The notes: a model not told the origin generated them from the letters alone. 64,000 nt of DNA from Ceratotherium simum simum (GCF_000283155.1 NW_004454216.1:1158859-1222858); one strand, 5' to 3'; shown: positions 1 to 11,840, numbered from the stretch's first letter. Translations and numbers: made by a program.

Positions 1-640
1 TAGTAGTATATGCAAAATCAGATGGAAAGAAGCAAATTGTGTTTACTAAATGGCAAGTAGGTTAAACAAGATGGATCAGAGGTTCCTGTTTCAGACTAGA
101 AATTATCAATATTTCTGAGATTGAAGAATTAGAAGTAAAATAAATGGGTCACCTTAAAGATCAGATCTACAACTTGGGATTTGATAACTGCAAGATGTTA
201 CAATGATAGACTCCTGACAAAGTGAGCAAAATTATGAAAATGTTTGGGGAAGTTATTTTAGTATATTGGCAAAGAGTAGGGAAAAAGATATTTAAGAGAG
301 AAATAATAACTAAAAATGTACTATAGGAATTTAGATGTAAAAGCATAAACTTCTTGCTGTGGAAATGTAAGTGAAGATATAAATCCAAGAAAACAAGAAT
401 AGGAAAAAATTTGCAAGCCCTAATGCTTGCTTTCATGTAGAGGATTAAATAGAAAAAAAGAAAGAAAAGAAGGAAGAAGGAATTTACAAATTAACTTGAA
501 AGGGAATACAAAGCTGCAATTTAATGTTAACATTAAACATGGCTTAAAGGTAACTGTTCGGAGGGAAAGAGAATATATTCAGTTTTCGACATGTTAAATT
601 TCTTGTAATAGACAATGAAATGAGAATATCACAGATTTTA
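1..640. other. Intronic sequence, nothing recognised
   Basis: AT-rich, purine-biased intron of STXBP5L. No exon, conserved repeat or structure was recognised. It may be the degraded body of the L1 whose 3' end follows at about 640-800. Confidence 0.5.
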
Positions 641-800
641 AAACATGGTGCTGAAGAAGGTGAAATGTTAGATAAAAACTTGCAAACAAAATGTCAATTC
701 ACATACTTATATGAGGTAATGAAAAGAATAAGAATGTATAAAAATGGTAACTTTTATGTTGTGTATATTTTACCACAATAAAAAGGTTTAAAACAAAAGA
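640..800 (+). mobile_element. Ancient L1 3'-end fragment
   Basis: A segment ending in a TGTTGTGTATATTTTACCAC-type 3' terminus and an AATAAAAA tail, the usual ending of old mammalian L1M elements. The 5' boundary is unclear. Confidence 0.5.
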
Positions 801-1174
801 ATAAATGTATATACTGAAGAAAGTGAGTACTAAAGGTAAAGTATAGCGGATCTTGGAGGATGTTAGACAAGGTATGAGGAATCACCAAATATGGCACAGA
901 AAGCAGAGTCAAGTACCAGCAAGATCAGAAGAGTGCATTTTAACAAAACCTATATTAGAACTTAGAGGAAGAGATACAAATCCATACATGTACACAAAAA
1001 TTAATCAAGTTTAACGTTGATAAATAGAGCAGCTAGGCAGAATTCAGTTATGATGATCTTATGGCCCAAATCCTATATCCTTTTCAAAATATTGAAATAT
1101 TATATGCTGCAAATTAGCATGGAAAAAAAACTTGGACTGTTATATTTACAAACTACATGGAAAGTAGTACTCAC

Positions 1175-1560
1175 GATTTAATTTATTCACCAAAAATTTA
1201 TTGAGAACTTACTCCATGTGGAGACAAATCCCCTCCTTCAGGAGGCCTACAGGCTAGTAGGGAAACAATCTTTGAAACAATAAGAAATGGAAAATTTCAC
1301 CTATGACAAAGCTATGAAGAGTGGAATATGGGAGCTATGAGAGCCTTTAATAGGATATTTGACCAAATTATATAGGTAATGAAAATTTTTTTCCATGAGG
1401 AAATGATATCTGAGTTGAGAGTCTTATAGATAAGATGTTAACAAGGAGAAAAAGGAAGGGAAGATTATTTCATGCAGAGGAGAGAAAATGTACAAAAATT
1501 CTACAAATACAAGGGTCTAAAAGAAGATCAGTGAGTCTAGGGCAAAGAATGAGGGAAAAT
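1175..1560 (-). mobile_element. L2 LINE fragment
   Basis: Reads as the reverse complement of an L2 3' end. It has the TTTATTGAGAACTTACTC region, then the AGGCCTACAGGCTAGTAGGG block and the decayed downstream block with ATGAGGAAATGATATCTGAG. It is old and heavily mutated. The stretches 800-1175 and 1560-2198 contain nothing recognised. Confidence 0.6.
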
Positions 1561-2198
1561 CAGTTTCATGCCTATCATTTATAATGAAAATGTGTAGCAG
1601 GGAGACAGTGTTCATCAATTTCAAGTCTACTTTTACTGTTCGTGCAAAGGAGTGGAGAGTACCACTCTAACAGCAATATTTTATATTCATTTCCATTGTC
1701 CACAAGATAATGAAAAAGGAAAGAAAGTAAAAGAAGGCCTCTATCTTCTCTGCCCTTGAGACCCTGCTCTTCTGTATTGTCTGCTGCAGGAGTTCAGTAA
1801 TACTTTTATCATGTGCCATTTTCCTTTAGTCAACAGACTCACAGACGGCCAGACAACACATTAGACAAGTTTTCATAACAGTTGCTTTTGCTTAGGGAAA
1901 CAGCATAAATGTGATCCATTTTATGTCTCCTGAGTCTCCAAATGCATCTTTCCAAACATTAGGCGTTGCCTTTAAAATGTCTCACAATTTCCTCAGTGTC
2001 CCTTAAACTCTGCTGGTTTAGTTTTCATTATCGAACCAAATTACATTTCTGTAATTCTAGTAAAACAATATTCCACATAAAGAATATTTACCACCTAAAG
2101 AATACTAATGCCAATTATCTATAATGTCTGCCTGTATTTTAATTGTAATGAGTAGAGTTTAAAAACAATTACTGTTAATCTGTACATGGATAACTTAC

Positions 2199-2271
2199 TT
2201 GCTTTGTGTCAGATCAACTACAATGAGATCTTTCTCCAGAAGCACTACAACGGCATAGGGTTCTTGAAATT
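2199..2271 (-). CDS. STXBP5L: STXBP5L internal exon (last in window)
   Basis: A 73-bp exon: two bases complete Glu, then 23 codons FQEPYAVVVLLEKDLIVVDL then TQS, then two bases (AA) of the next codon, expected to be Asn. The acceptor is TTGTAG after a T-rich tract; the donor is GTAAGTTAT. The hydrophobic strand YAVVVLLEKDLIVVDL is a propeller strand. DLIVVDLTQS is the tomosyn-2 version. The next exon of the gene was searched for by eye between 1 and 2198 and not found, so it must lie beyond the window. Confidence 0.94.
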
Positions 2272-2769
2272 CTACAAGTAAAAAAGAAAAAATGGAAAAG
2301 TTTTCATATTTCACATTTTATAAAATCACCAAACTTGCTTTTCCGTTGTCTCCTATACGAATGTCATTTAAATAACTTGAGAAGACCAAAATGAGCCCAA
2401 GTAAGAAGTAAAGAGCACTTTTAAAAAATGTATGTTGTGTTTCTCAAACAATGTTTAAGACCATTACAGGGAACAACAAAGAAATGACAAGTTGCATAGC
2501 ATAGAGTTAAATATATCTCAATAATCATGAGGTGTTGATAGCAGTAGATTACATGAAGAGAGAGAGTCTGTCACCTCCATCTCACAAACATTTATCCTAT
2601 TCTTCCATAACCTTCCATTTTAGATATGATTTCAGGCCTATAAGGAGATATACTAAGGAAATAGTAGTTGTGCTTCTCTGGGCTATGATACATATTCACC
2701 TCCCCATGAGAGCAACACTCCTTATACCAAAAATTTACTTGCAATTGAATGTAATTTAACATGTACTTA

Positions 2770-3090
2770 AAGACTGCCTACTATGTGTCCAAGAGTATAT
2801 ACCTCAAAAAAGCAGTGAGTCTGAGGGTAGTCTAGGATTTGTTCTAAGAACAAAGGATATATGGAGAATAAGACTGACAAGGTCCTTGTTCTCATGGAGT
2901 TTACATTCTAGGGATGTATACAAACCATGAACAAGTACTAAATAAATAAGATTAATTCAGAAGGTAATGTGAGCTATGAAAAGAATAAAGGCAATGGTAT
3001 AAGAAATGAATTGTGGTTGGTGGGGGAGTGCTAATTTAGTTATAGTGCTCAGGGAAGACATTGCTTGCCATCTCTAATAAAGGACTAATA
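2770..3090 (-). mobile_element. L2 LINE fragment
   Basis: A reverse-complement L2 3' end. CTGCCTACTATGTGTCCAAG is followed by CTCATGGAGTTTACATTCTA and a TAAATAAATAAG-rich block, then the GTGAGCTATGAAAAG region. It lies in the intron after exon 2199-2271's upstream neighbour. Nothing was recognised between 2272 and 2770. Confidence 0.65.
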
Positions 3091-3149
3091 AGGGAAAGCC
3101 ACAGTTAAAGTGTTATTCTCAATTTAAGGAAAAAGTATTTATAAAAACA

Positions 3150-3345
3150 TTTTATATTTTACATACATGATATTTGATTCTCAGTAGCTAGAGCAGGTAT
3201 TACTATTTTTCCATTTCATAGAGAAAACTGAGGTCCAAAGAGTTTATGATATTGGCACACCGTTACAAAGCTAGTAAGTGACAGAGCTGAAACCTTAACG
3301 CTGGACTTCAGATTCTAAATTCATTCTGTTTTCACTATACCAGCA
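3150..3345 (-). mobile_element. MIR SINE
   Basis: Reverse-complement MIR. It shows the decayed CCATTTTACAGATGAGGAAAC block (here with CATTTCATAGAGAAAACTGAG), then AAGCTAGTAAGTGACAGAGC and the GGACTTCAGATTC core end. Confidence 0.75.
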
Positions 3346-3599
3346 GTTTCTACTGGGTAGTTTAAGAGGTATTTAATCCTAAACTTAACAATCATTCGGC
3401 AAGAATTTTGTTCAAAGTATTCAATTCTTGGATGGGAAACTGGAACAGATGGCTTTCACAGTCCTTCCAGTCCTGAGAAGCTACAGAACCTATTCATATT
3501 TATGTTTATAAGTCACATGCTATGAGAGAAAAAATAGACACAAAAAACTGAGAAGGAGCATGTCCTTGTTTGAGTACATATCTGTGTGACAGTATGCAG

Positions 3600-3780
3600 T
3601 ACTCATACTGTTTGCTACTCAAACTGTTCTCAAACTGAACCCCTCGACCCTGCTCCTTTCTCCCTCATCTCTTAGAGCTGTTTTAAGTTTTTCAACATTG
3701 TTTCAATACTTTTAGGTTTGGGGTTTTTTTTTGTTTTTTGTTTATTTTTTTGGTTTTGGTTTCAGTTTGAAAAACACTGG
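3600..3780. repeat. Possible hAT-type MITE remnant plus T-rich tract
   Basis: CTCAAACTGTTCTCAAACTG at one end and AGTTTGAAAAACACTGG at the other resemble the opposed termini of a short non-autonomous hAT element. A T-rich low-complexity run (about 3722-3765) sits between them. No clear 8-bp target duplication was seen. The remaining intron from 3345 to 4060 has nothing else recognisable. Confidence 0.3.
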
Positions 3781-4061
3781 TGTTCTATAGTACTAGTTTA
3801 CTCTTTTTCTTCTCTCCCCTCTTTAGGAAAATCATTGGTTGGGAAGCAATTGCCACAAAAATAAAATAGCCGAGACATTGGCACAAATAAGCAAAAGTCA
3901 TAAATTATCATTTTAGACAGTTACATCTATTTTAGATATTGTTGTTTCTTTTCAAATAAAAACTAGGAGCAAAAATTTCACCTTTGTAGAAGTACTTGGT
4001 GTACTGTGGTATCCACTGAATAAAAAGATTTCCTTAAGAGTTAGTATTAGTTTCAGTTCTG

Positions 4062-4235
4062 CATCTATTATTTATTAACGGTTTGATCTTAGGCAAATTA
4101 GTTAACTTCTTTGACCTTCAATTTCTTTACCCATTGAAATGGCAAAATAGTTACCTTAGAATGTTATGAAGATTAGATGTATGTGAAGATGTTTACTGCA
4201 AAGCCTGACACATAGTACGTGCTCAATAGATGCCA
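4062..4235 (+). mobile_element. MIR SINE
   Basis: Forward MIR. CTTAGGCAAATTAGTTAACT is followed by a decayed ATCTGTAAAATGGG block and the GAAGATTAGATG region, and it ends CCTGACACATAGTACGTGCT then CAATAGATG. Confidence 0.8.
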
Positions 4236-4614
4236 ACTGTATTACTTCCTTTATTAGATTAACTGGTTTATTTTTGAGCAGGCTCAGTATTTTAACCCTA
4301 GCCTCCAATAAGGCGAAAAGCTTTATCACAATTACAATTGTATTGTATTTGTATTTGTATTGTATGAAATTGTATTACAATACAATTTCTCTGAAGAGAA
4401 ATGTATTACTTATAACACTTGTAAAGGACCATATACAGTTAAATTTAGATGTGAAACTGATGAATTCTGAGTATAGTTGGTTATTTACTCTGGGCAATAT
4501 TCCTTGAGATAAGAGGATTAGGCATTTGTGTTCTTTGAGAAATGAGTTGAATTGTCAGATGTCACAAATGATTCAGCAATATTAAAAAGTGTTAACAAAT
4601 TTATTTTGTTTAAC

Positions 4615-4975
4615 ATGTATAACATTTATCACTATGCAGCTGTAAAGAAAATTGAAGTTCCATTATTTGCTAATATGGAATCATAATCAAAATATACTGT
4701 TAAGTGAAACAAAAGTGTGATACAGAACAGCACATAGAGTATGCTGTCATTTGTAGAAAAAAAGAGATAATGGATACACACATAAATAAGTACACATATG
4801 CATGCACCATAGATTATTTTTGAGAGAATACATAAGAAACTTAGTTAATAGTGATTGCCTCTGGAAGGGCAGTAAGAAAGTTTTCATATTGCGTATTTTA
4901 GAGTTCTTTTCTAGCATTTTGATGTATTATTGTTTTAATTAGCAATAGTTAATAAAATACATTTAGATTTTACTG
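4615..4975 (+). mobile_element. Ancient L1 3' UTR fragment
   Basis: A forward old L1M 3' UTR. It contains the ACTATGCAGCTGTAAAGAAA segment, the AATATACTGTTAAGTGAAAC segment, and the TAGTGATTGCCTCTGGAAGG segment, typical of L1M 3' ends. Confidence 0.65.
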
Positions 4976-5184
4976 AGTCAAGTTAAACTGTTTCTTCTAG
5001 CCCCTGACAAACAAAAAGTTCCATCCTCCTTACCACTTCTCTGAAAAACAAAGACTTGTATATGTGGCTTGGAAGTGATTAGAGTTGGTTACAGAACATT
5101 TATAATTTATTTAACATTATTAGATATTGTCCTAACATCTCTATTGATGTGCAGAAATTTATATACACACACATATATAGTGTT

Positions 5185-6160
5185 TGATCTTTGCAACCAC
5201 ACATTATCACTTTCTATTTCTGGCATGCACATCTTCTTTCTCTAGGATCTTTAATAGGAAGCATTTTCCTAAGCTCAGCTTTTGGTCCTCCGTTCATTCT
5301 TCCTTTGTTCCTTTACCATTCATTCTCATAACTCCAAAGAACATCTGTATTCTGATGATTCATAAATATTAAAGACTTTTCTCTTTTTCTGCTCTCCAAA
5401 CAACTCTACTGACTCATAATCAGACTTATCTTTCTCTCCAAAAACTGTTATTACTGCATATAAAAAACACTACTCTTAAAATATGCTGTCTTTGACTCAT
5501 CTATCATGTCACCCCCTAAATCCAATTGTTGACCAAATTCACTGAGTTTTCCTCTTTCCATTCCTACAGGCAGCACTCTGTTTCAGATCTTGACCATCTT
5601 AATGTACATTATCATAAAAGCCTCCCAGCAGGAATCTAGAATTTTAGATTTCAGTGTTCTCTTCAAATTCACACACTCCTTTTGAGAAAATCTTACTAAA
5701 AACATTGCTTTCTTTCACCTTATTATTTCCTCAAAATTCCTCTGTAGCTCCCTATTTGCAAATATCTCCAAAAGGCTTTCAATATTTTCCATAAATTGAT
5801 CTCACTCTAGCAAACCTCACAATTTCTACAACCTTTACTCAATATCCTTTTCAAGGCCTAAGTCATTCTTCAAGGCCTAAATTCTACTTTTTCCATGAAG
5901 CTTTGCATGAATATTTCAGTCATCAACTATCTGCCCAGCCTATAAATTAGTACATTATTTAAACTATGACCCATATAACTGAGCACTTAAATAAGGTGCT
6001 ATATTTTTTAAACCTAAGTCATAATTATCTCCCTCATCTGACCAGATTTTGTGATTTGACATCAGAGATCAGTTTCATATTTTATCTGTATTCTCAACTA
6101 GTCCTTGTAGTACTGAGACCATAGAAGCATCCAATAAATATTCATTGACTAATTAATGAC
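5185..6160 (+). mobile_element. L2 LINE 3' fragment
   Basis: About 1 kb of forward L2. Recognisable parts are the CTCCAAACAACTCTACTGAC region, TCTGTAGCTCCCTATTTGCA, AAAGGCTTTCAATATTTTCC (from the CAAGGCCCT block) and the terminal ATCCAATAAATATTCATTGA. The short ORF inside it (5184-5372) is chance. Confidence 0.7.
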
Positions 6161-6309
6161 ACAGGTAATTTGTCTGTCCCTAGCAACTTGGAAATAAAGT
6201 GCCACATTGATTGTTATTTCATATCAATTTATCCCATCTTTTAAATATGAAACTAACGAATTTAAAACAATATATTTAAAATAAAACACAATTTATATAT
6301 ATCTTCATA

Positions 6310-6500
6310 GTTTACAAAGTGTGTTCACTTTGGCCTTCCAATAATCATGTGCAGTCAGTATTATTATTCTCTTTCTACAAATGGTTAGTCAAACTCATAA
6401 ATGTAAAGTGACTTGCTTAAGGTCACATAGCTAGCAAATGGCAGAGCTAAATCATAAACCCAAATATCCTGTCTCCAATTCCAGTGTTCTTTCCTCTATA
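6310..6500 (-). mobile_element. MIR SINE
   Basis: Reverse MIR. TGACTTGCTTAAGGTCACAT is followed by AGCTAGCAAATGGCAGAGCT and a decayed CCCAAATATCCTGTCTCC end. Confidence 0.8.
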
Positions 6501-6850
6501 TCTACATGTTCCCTCTTGAAAATGTAGTAATGTATGTACATACTATGTTGTTTTAATCATAAACTCATATTTCCCTTTTTATGTTTCACTCTTCTCAATT
6601 TTTAGATTTCATTAGTAAAATATTTCATCATCATTAGATTCCATTACACAGTTCACATATAAGTTAGATTAGTTTTTACATTTACAAAAAGTATTTATAT
6701 TTAAGATGATAAAAATATATAAGCATCTCCTCCCAAAGGCCCTTCTGACTAATTATACTCAAAATTGAAATAAATCACTAACCACACATCAGCAATCCTA
6801 GAATAATCAGAGGTGCTGCAGTTGCATCTGAAGCAAAGCCAGATGTGAAA

Positions 6851-7102
6851 CAGATGCAGCACCACCAGAGTTACAGATCACTGATATTAGGTAAGTGCTT
6901 TAACTTTGATTGGCGTTGGAATGGGATGGGTGGAGCTGGTCTAGGAGAGCTATTAGGAGACCTTAGTTTCCCCAAGTGATTTCACCCCAGACCCCTATCG
7001 GACCCTCCCAGCTCAGCTTCCACCATCCTTATCAAAGTTTAAAGCACTTACCTGATATTAGAACCTGAAACTCCAGCACTGCTGCACTACATCTGTCTTA
7101 CT
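6851..7102. repeat. Hairpin-forming inverted repeat
   Basis: The segment 6889-6910 reads AGGTAAGTGCTTTAACTTTG then AT. The reverse complement of 7031-7053 is the same with one extra A. Imperfect complementarity continues outward to CAGATGCAG (from 6851) and its counterpart near 7097, and inward into GGTGGAGCTGG-like segments. About 120 bp separates the core arms. It may be an old palindromic DNA transposon, but no family was recognised. On the gene's sense strand the right arm contains CAG|GTAAGT, a consensus 5' splice site. Confidence 0.75.
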
Positions 7103-7275
7103 TCCAGTTTGTCAAGTAGGTACACTTGCAGAACCTGCTCCAGCACCTTGGCCTCACAGTGGTGTACCACAGTAGACGTCAGCTGCCAAAACTAAAAATA
7201 TTTAAGCTTAATTTTATAGGAACTTATCATTTCAAAATGATTTTCAACATTAATAGTTTTATTTCAGTTACTTAC

Positions 7276-7430
7276 CATTTGGATAGGGTGTTTCACATAA
7301 AGTTAGAAATTCAACAATAGGATGATCCATTTCAAGCACTGTAATTGCTTTTCCATGCATGATGGTTAAACTTGGTCTTCTGCAAGCTTTGTCATAGGAC
7401 AGTCCACCAGAAAATATTATGAATGGCTCA
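7276..7430 (-). CDS. STXBP5L: STXBP5L internal exon (WD40 region)
   Basis: A 155-bp exon, the longest in the window: one base completing Ser, 51 codons, then one base of the next Glu. The acceptor is CCCTATGTAG and the donor GTAAGTAAC. It reads EPFIIFSGGLSYDKACRRPS, then LTIMHGKAITVLEMDHPIVE, then FLTLCETPYPN. FSGGLSYD and LTIMHGKAITVLEMD are conserved tomosyn propeller strands, with the tomosyn-2 choices DKACRRPS and DHPIVEF. A hairpin-forming inverted repeat lies about 175-425 bp downstream in the following intron and carries a second consensus donor (7045-7054). Confidence 0.95.
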
Positions 7431-9230
7431 CTACATAGGGAAAAAAGTTAATGAGACTGAGAAGTTAAGATGACACAAAGAGACTGAACCAATAAAGAAC
7501 AGGTTTGGTGGGGAGTATACATGATGTAATTTGACAGAGCGCAAAAGTCTTTCATGGCCCAAAATATCTCACCCAACAATTTACTGCTCTACTTTTTCCC
7601 TTTTTCTGGAGGTACAATCTCACCATGAAAATTACTAATAAATCAATCTAAAGGTGTTGAGGTGGGGTGGGGGAAAGGCAACGAGGTTGGAGGAAGGTGG
7701 AGGTACTCACTGACTCAAAAAGGACATCTTCACATGTATTATGTTGGTTCCCAAAATCAAAATCACTACCATTAGAATATTAGGCTATGTTAGTTTAACA
7801 TATTAATCAGTTGGCATGTGCGGCCCAAAATCTCTAAGAGGTAAAAGAGGCAAATTTCAATATGAAATGAAATGTGACAGTGGTAAGCTCAGAATGCTGG
7901 AAGGTAACATGAAAATTCTACATAATGGAATTTCTACGGAAAAAGGGTTATGATAAACAGATGGAGAAAACTAATATGTAAGGGAAAAATAGTTCACCAA
8001 AAATAAATGTTGTCTTCTTCTTGATTTTACCTAGGGCCAGCCAGTTCTATTTAGCTTGTAAAACTAACTTCAAACAAATTTTTTAGTCTTTTTTAGTTGC
8101 AAGATACAATTAGATAATAGAGTGGGGCTGAGATGACTATAAAGTATTACAGTTGTCAGAAAGTTATGAAATAGTTTCATAATTTTTCACTTTTCTCAAA
8201 TGATACCTATATCTCTAGTTATGTACATAAAAGAAAATATGTGTTGATATGAAGTATTTTCAATAAGTAAACACCAAGTTGAAAATATTCTCCTCCAAAA
8301 ATTTTTATAAAAAGAACTACACACTTTTATTGTACCAAATTTTTTAAGAACATATGCTTCTATAAATAATTCACTTCCATCCATCTGCTATACTGAGTAG
8401 TCTACTTGTTTCTAGAAATCCCTCTATAAGATTTCCCTTTCTTTTCCATTTTGTACTATACATAGTACCAAATATTACCAATGGGACATTTGCCAGTCTT
8501 ATGCTGGCTGTATAACAATAAAAGCTTTTTCAAAGTCTCCATCAAAACCTACATATAAAATGCTTGTACTATTTTTTATTTATAATTCTGTCTTAACATT
8601 TTGACACAAATATTTGAGTTGCAAGCTAAATAAGGAAAAATGCTCTTACTTTCCTTGAGTCTTGCATAAATTGACTTGAGTTAGTCTTGTCCCAGTAATT
8701 TGACATAGTAAATGACCAACCTACTAATGGTGGTAAGAAGCAAGTTTGTTTTTTCTATAAAATATATACTTATATTATTAAGATGATTTCTTCAGATTTA
8801 AAAATCATTTTTCATGAAATGAGTATAGGTTTTTGCACCTGTGTTTGTTGCTTTGTTTTGCAACAAAGGTCAAGACTTGGAGAACATAATATCTCTTCAT
8901 ACATACTGAACTTAACTATCTGCTCCAAATATTAATAAAAGCCATAAATATCTATTTTTTTTCTATGTAAAAGTGGGTGAATTTACTCTCATCTCCTAGT
9001 ACTAATCCAAACATAGGATAAAAAGCAATTTATTCTCCCTTTGTACGCACATTGGAAAATATGTCCTTTCTAAAACTATTGCAAGGAAGCAAAACCTTTT
9101 CTGCTCTTATTGTGACTCTGAATCAAAAAACATTGGATCTGAAGATAACTGTTGATATATATACATGTTTCTGTAAACTACTGAACGATTGAATAAGAAG
9201 TTATTTCCTCAGGAAAATGCTCAGGGAACC
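7431..9230. other. Intronic sequence, nothing recognised
   Basis: STXBP5L intron upstream of exon 7276-7430. AT-rich, unique-looking sequence without a confident repeat or exon. A GGTGGGGTGGGGG purine run lies near 7660. Confidence 0.5.
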
Positions 9231-9234
9231 ACTC

Positions 9235-9400
9235 ATGGATAATTGCATTAGATATTTAATTATCACATTAAATCCTCATAAGTATTGTTCTCATTTTATT
9301 AATGAGGTTAAATAACAACTAAACAGAAAAACCCAAAAGAAAACTGAGATTTATCAGATTTCAAAGCCTATTCTCCTAAACAGTGGTCTACACTGCCTGT
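9235..9400 (-). mobile_element. Decayed MIR SINE
   Basis: Reverse MIR remnant. The ATTATCACATTAAATCCTCA segment is followed by CATTTTATTAATGAGG and a weak GATTTCAAAGCCTATTCTCC end. Confidence 0.45.
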
Positions 9401-9411
9401 AGTAATAAATA

Positions 9412-9660
9412 GCTACAATTTACTGAATGCTTACCATGTGGCATATACTGTGCTATGTGTACATATAAAATAAATTTCATGTAATCCTCACAACTGTGTA
9501 ATCCTCAACTGTGATAAACAAAGTACTACTACTCATTTTGTAGATGGGGAACCTGGAATTAATGCAGGTTAAATAACTTGTTCAGGGTTAAGCAGCTAGT
9601 AAGCAGCAGACAAAGATTCAAACCCAGACCCAAAGTCCATGTTTTTCATGTCTAGTCTAA
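9412..9660 (-). mobile_element. MIR SINE
   Basis: Nearly complete reverse MIR. TTTACTGAATGCTTACCATG comes first, then CATTTTGTAGATGGGGAACC, then AGCAGCTAGTAAGCAGCAGA and TTCAAACCCAGACCC. The stretch 9660-10050 is AT-rich with no confident call. Confidence 0.8.
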
Positions 9661-10054
9661 TGTTTCTCAAACTGCGGAATACAACTTATTAGGTGTTTTG
9701 CAAAAAAATAATTATTTAATTTAATAATTTGACACTTGTAAACCATATCTCCCTTTTAAAAATATATAATTCATGCCATATATTAAAGATTCTGAGAAAT
9801 TATAAAGAATCCAATTTATTTTTATATAACCCAGAATTTCTCAGATTTCTCAAACTTATTTGATTACAGATGCCTTTTTTCCATGAATACTGTTAGTGAT
9901 TAAAGGGACACAATTTGGTAAATGCTATACTACACTAAACTGCCTCCTTTACTACTTAATACAAGTGTATCTTGGGATACTTATCAGATGGATTACTATA
10001 AAAGAAATAAATAACTATATAATTGACAGTGTCTTCATACATAAATAAAACATT

Positions 10055-10400
10055 AATAAAAATAAATTATCAATGACAACTTGGATAAATCTCAAAGGCA
10101 TCACGTTGAGTGAAAGAAGCTAGGCTCAAAAGGTTACATAATATATAACTGCATTTACAAGATATTTCAAAAAGGCAAAACTATACTGATGGAGAACAGG
10201 TCAGTGGTTGCCATGGGTTATAACTGGGGAAAGGTCTGACTATAAGGAATAACAAATGAGAATTTGGGGGGTATGGAAATGTTCTATAGTCTTATTGTGG
10301 TGGTGATACAGGAATCTATACATGTGTTAAAATCCATAGAACTGTATATCAAAAGAAAAAAGTCTATTTTACTGTATAATTTGTAAAATAGATAAAATAT
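10055..10400 (+). mobile_element. Ancient L1 3' UTR fragment
   Basis: Forward L1M 3' UTR with ATCACGTTGAGTGAAAGAAG, GGTCAGTGGTTGCCATGGGT and the terminal GTTAAAATCCATAGAACTGT block, ending in an AT-rich tail. Confidence 0.75.
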
Positions 10401-10494
10401 ATTAAAGAAAAAAGCATTAAAATTTTGTCTCAATGAAGGCAGCAGGATTAAACAATAAATTGTGTAGCGTAACATAATACATATTAAAATAACA

Positions 10495-10680
10495 TTTGTT
10501 GAGTATTTATGATGTTCCAGGTATTGTGTGAAGAACTTTATATGCATTATTGTATTTAATCCTTATGACAGCCCAATGAGAGAACTATTATTATTATTTC
10601 CACTTAACAGATGGGTATACTGAGGCTTGGAGAACTTAAATACACATGAAGCCTATCAGTAGGTGGCCATGATAGGAAGG
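10495..10680 (-). mobile_element. MIR SINE
   Basis: Reverse MIR. TTGAGTATTTATGATGTTCC is followed by ATTTAATCCTTATGACAGCC, CTATTATTATTATTTCCACT and AACAGATGGGTATACTGAGG. The stretch 10680-11215 holds nothing recognised. Confidence 0.8.
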
Positions 10681-11229
10681 GATTAAAGGACTAGCAGAAA
10701 GTAATTTTTATTAACTACAGAGAACCTGATAATGCTAGTGGTAGCAGGTAGAGAGATCAATATTCCTTTTTTTGAAGAGGATAAAATTATTAAGCTAGAG
10801 ACCATTGTGGTTGGAGTGTCAGCAAGCAAATTGGTGATTGGGGACTGAAGATGCCTAAACAGAATGGTTGTTCATCCCTAGAAATGTAAAGCAAGTTTGT
10901 GAATGGCTGGTCTAAGATAAAATTAAGCAGAAAACATACCCCTTACGTCTGCTACCTATGCAGTCCTTTAAGAGGCCCTATTGCTGCAGCATATATGGTA
11001 GAACTCTTCTTAACGTTCCTGCTCCTGCCACAGCCATCTCAATTTTTGACTTCACAAAATTTCTACTGTGTACTAGATGGAGTGGAAATATAGCTATTTA
11101 ATTCCACTTTCAGCTATGGCTCATGGTGCTGTGGCAATACCTTTCAGTACTCAACTTCAATGTTCCTCTGCTTTTTAGTCTCCTTGTGTTCTGAGCTGTG
11201 GAACCACTGCTTCTAGAGGTGACTTTTCT

Positions 11230-11417
11230 TTTCTTCTTGTGAGGAAGATCAGCCCTGAGCTAACATCCGTGCCCATTTTCCTCTACTTTATACGGGACGC
11301 CGCCACAGCATGGCTTGACAGGTGGTGCGTCGGTGCGCACCCGGATCCGAACCTGTGAACACTGGGCCACCGCAGCAGAGCATGCGCACTTAACCACTAC
11401 GCCACCGGGCCGGCCCT
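11230..11417 (-). mobile_element. ERE SINE (perissodactyl), full TSD
   Basis: A tRNA-Ser-derived ERE in reverse orientation. Its pol III head is at the right (CCACTACGCCACCGGGCCGG) and its A-rich tail at the left. It is flanked by a perfect 14-bp duplication, GAGGTGACTTTTCT, at 11216-11229 and 11418-11431. The short minus-strand ORF across it (11260-11529) is read-through and not a gene. Confidence 0.95.
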
Positions 11418-11654
11418 GAGGTGACTTTTCTAATATAGTAGTAATGACAACAAATAGACACAACATACTAAAGTGCACAATAAGTGAAACGGTAGTAATT
11501 ATGATCAATAATATATAATTATTTGACATTAGAAATCATAAAAATTACTTCTACACAAAGTTGGATTACTAATTACTAGAACAAATCAACAATTTAGGAT
11601 CAGTTGAATAATTTTAACAATGTGAAATATCATGGCTTTGATGATGATGATAAT

Positions 11655-11840
11655 TTCTTTTTATTAAGAAATCTACTATGTGCCATTCATGAAACTCATG
11701 ACATTACAAACTTTATGCATAATTTCATTTAATCTTCACAAACATCACAACAAGATGGGTATTACTGATGAGGAAATTAAAATTTAAAAGAGTTAATTAA
11801 AACTTTCAAGGTTACATAGCTGTCTTCCTCCATAAGCCAA
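11655..11840 (-). mobile_element. MIR SINE
   Basis: Reverse MIR. CTACTATGTGCCATTCATGA is followed by TTCATTTAATCTTCACAAAC, the TGATGAGGAAATTAAAATTT block and AAGGTTACATAGCTG. Confidence 0.7.

Noticed and set aside
1..2198. Next STXBP5L exon after 2199-2271
   Set aside because: Looked for a minus-strand exon starting with the base completing Asn and continuing the propeller; none was visible. It should lie left of the window.
11260..11529. 89-codon minus-strand ORF with a GC-rich segment
   Set aside because: The GC-rich part is the ERE SINE head read through; the same peptide style recurs at the other EREs (45230-45418, 62040-62225).
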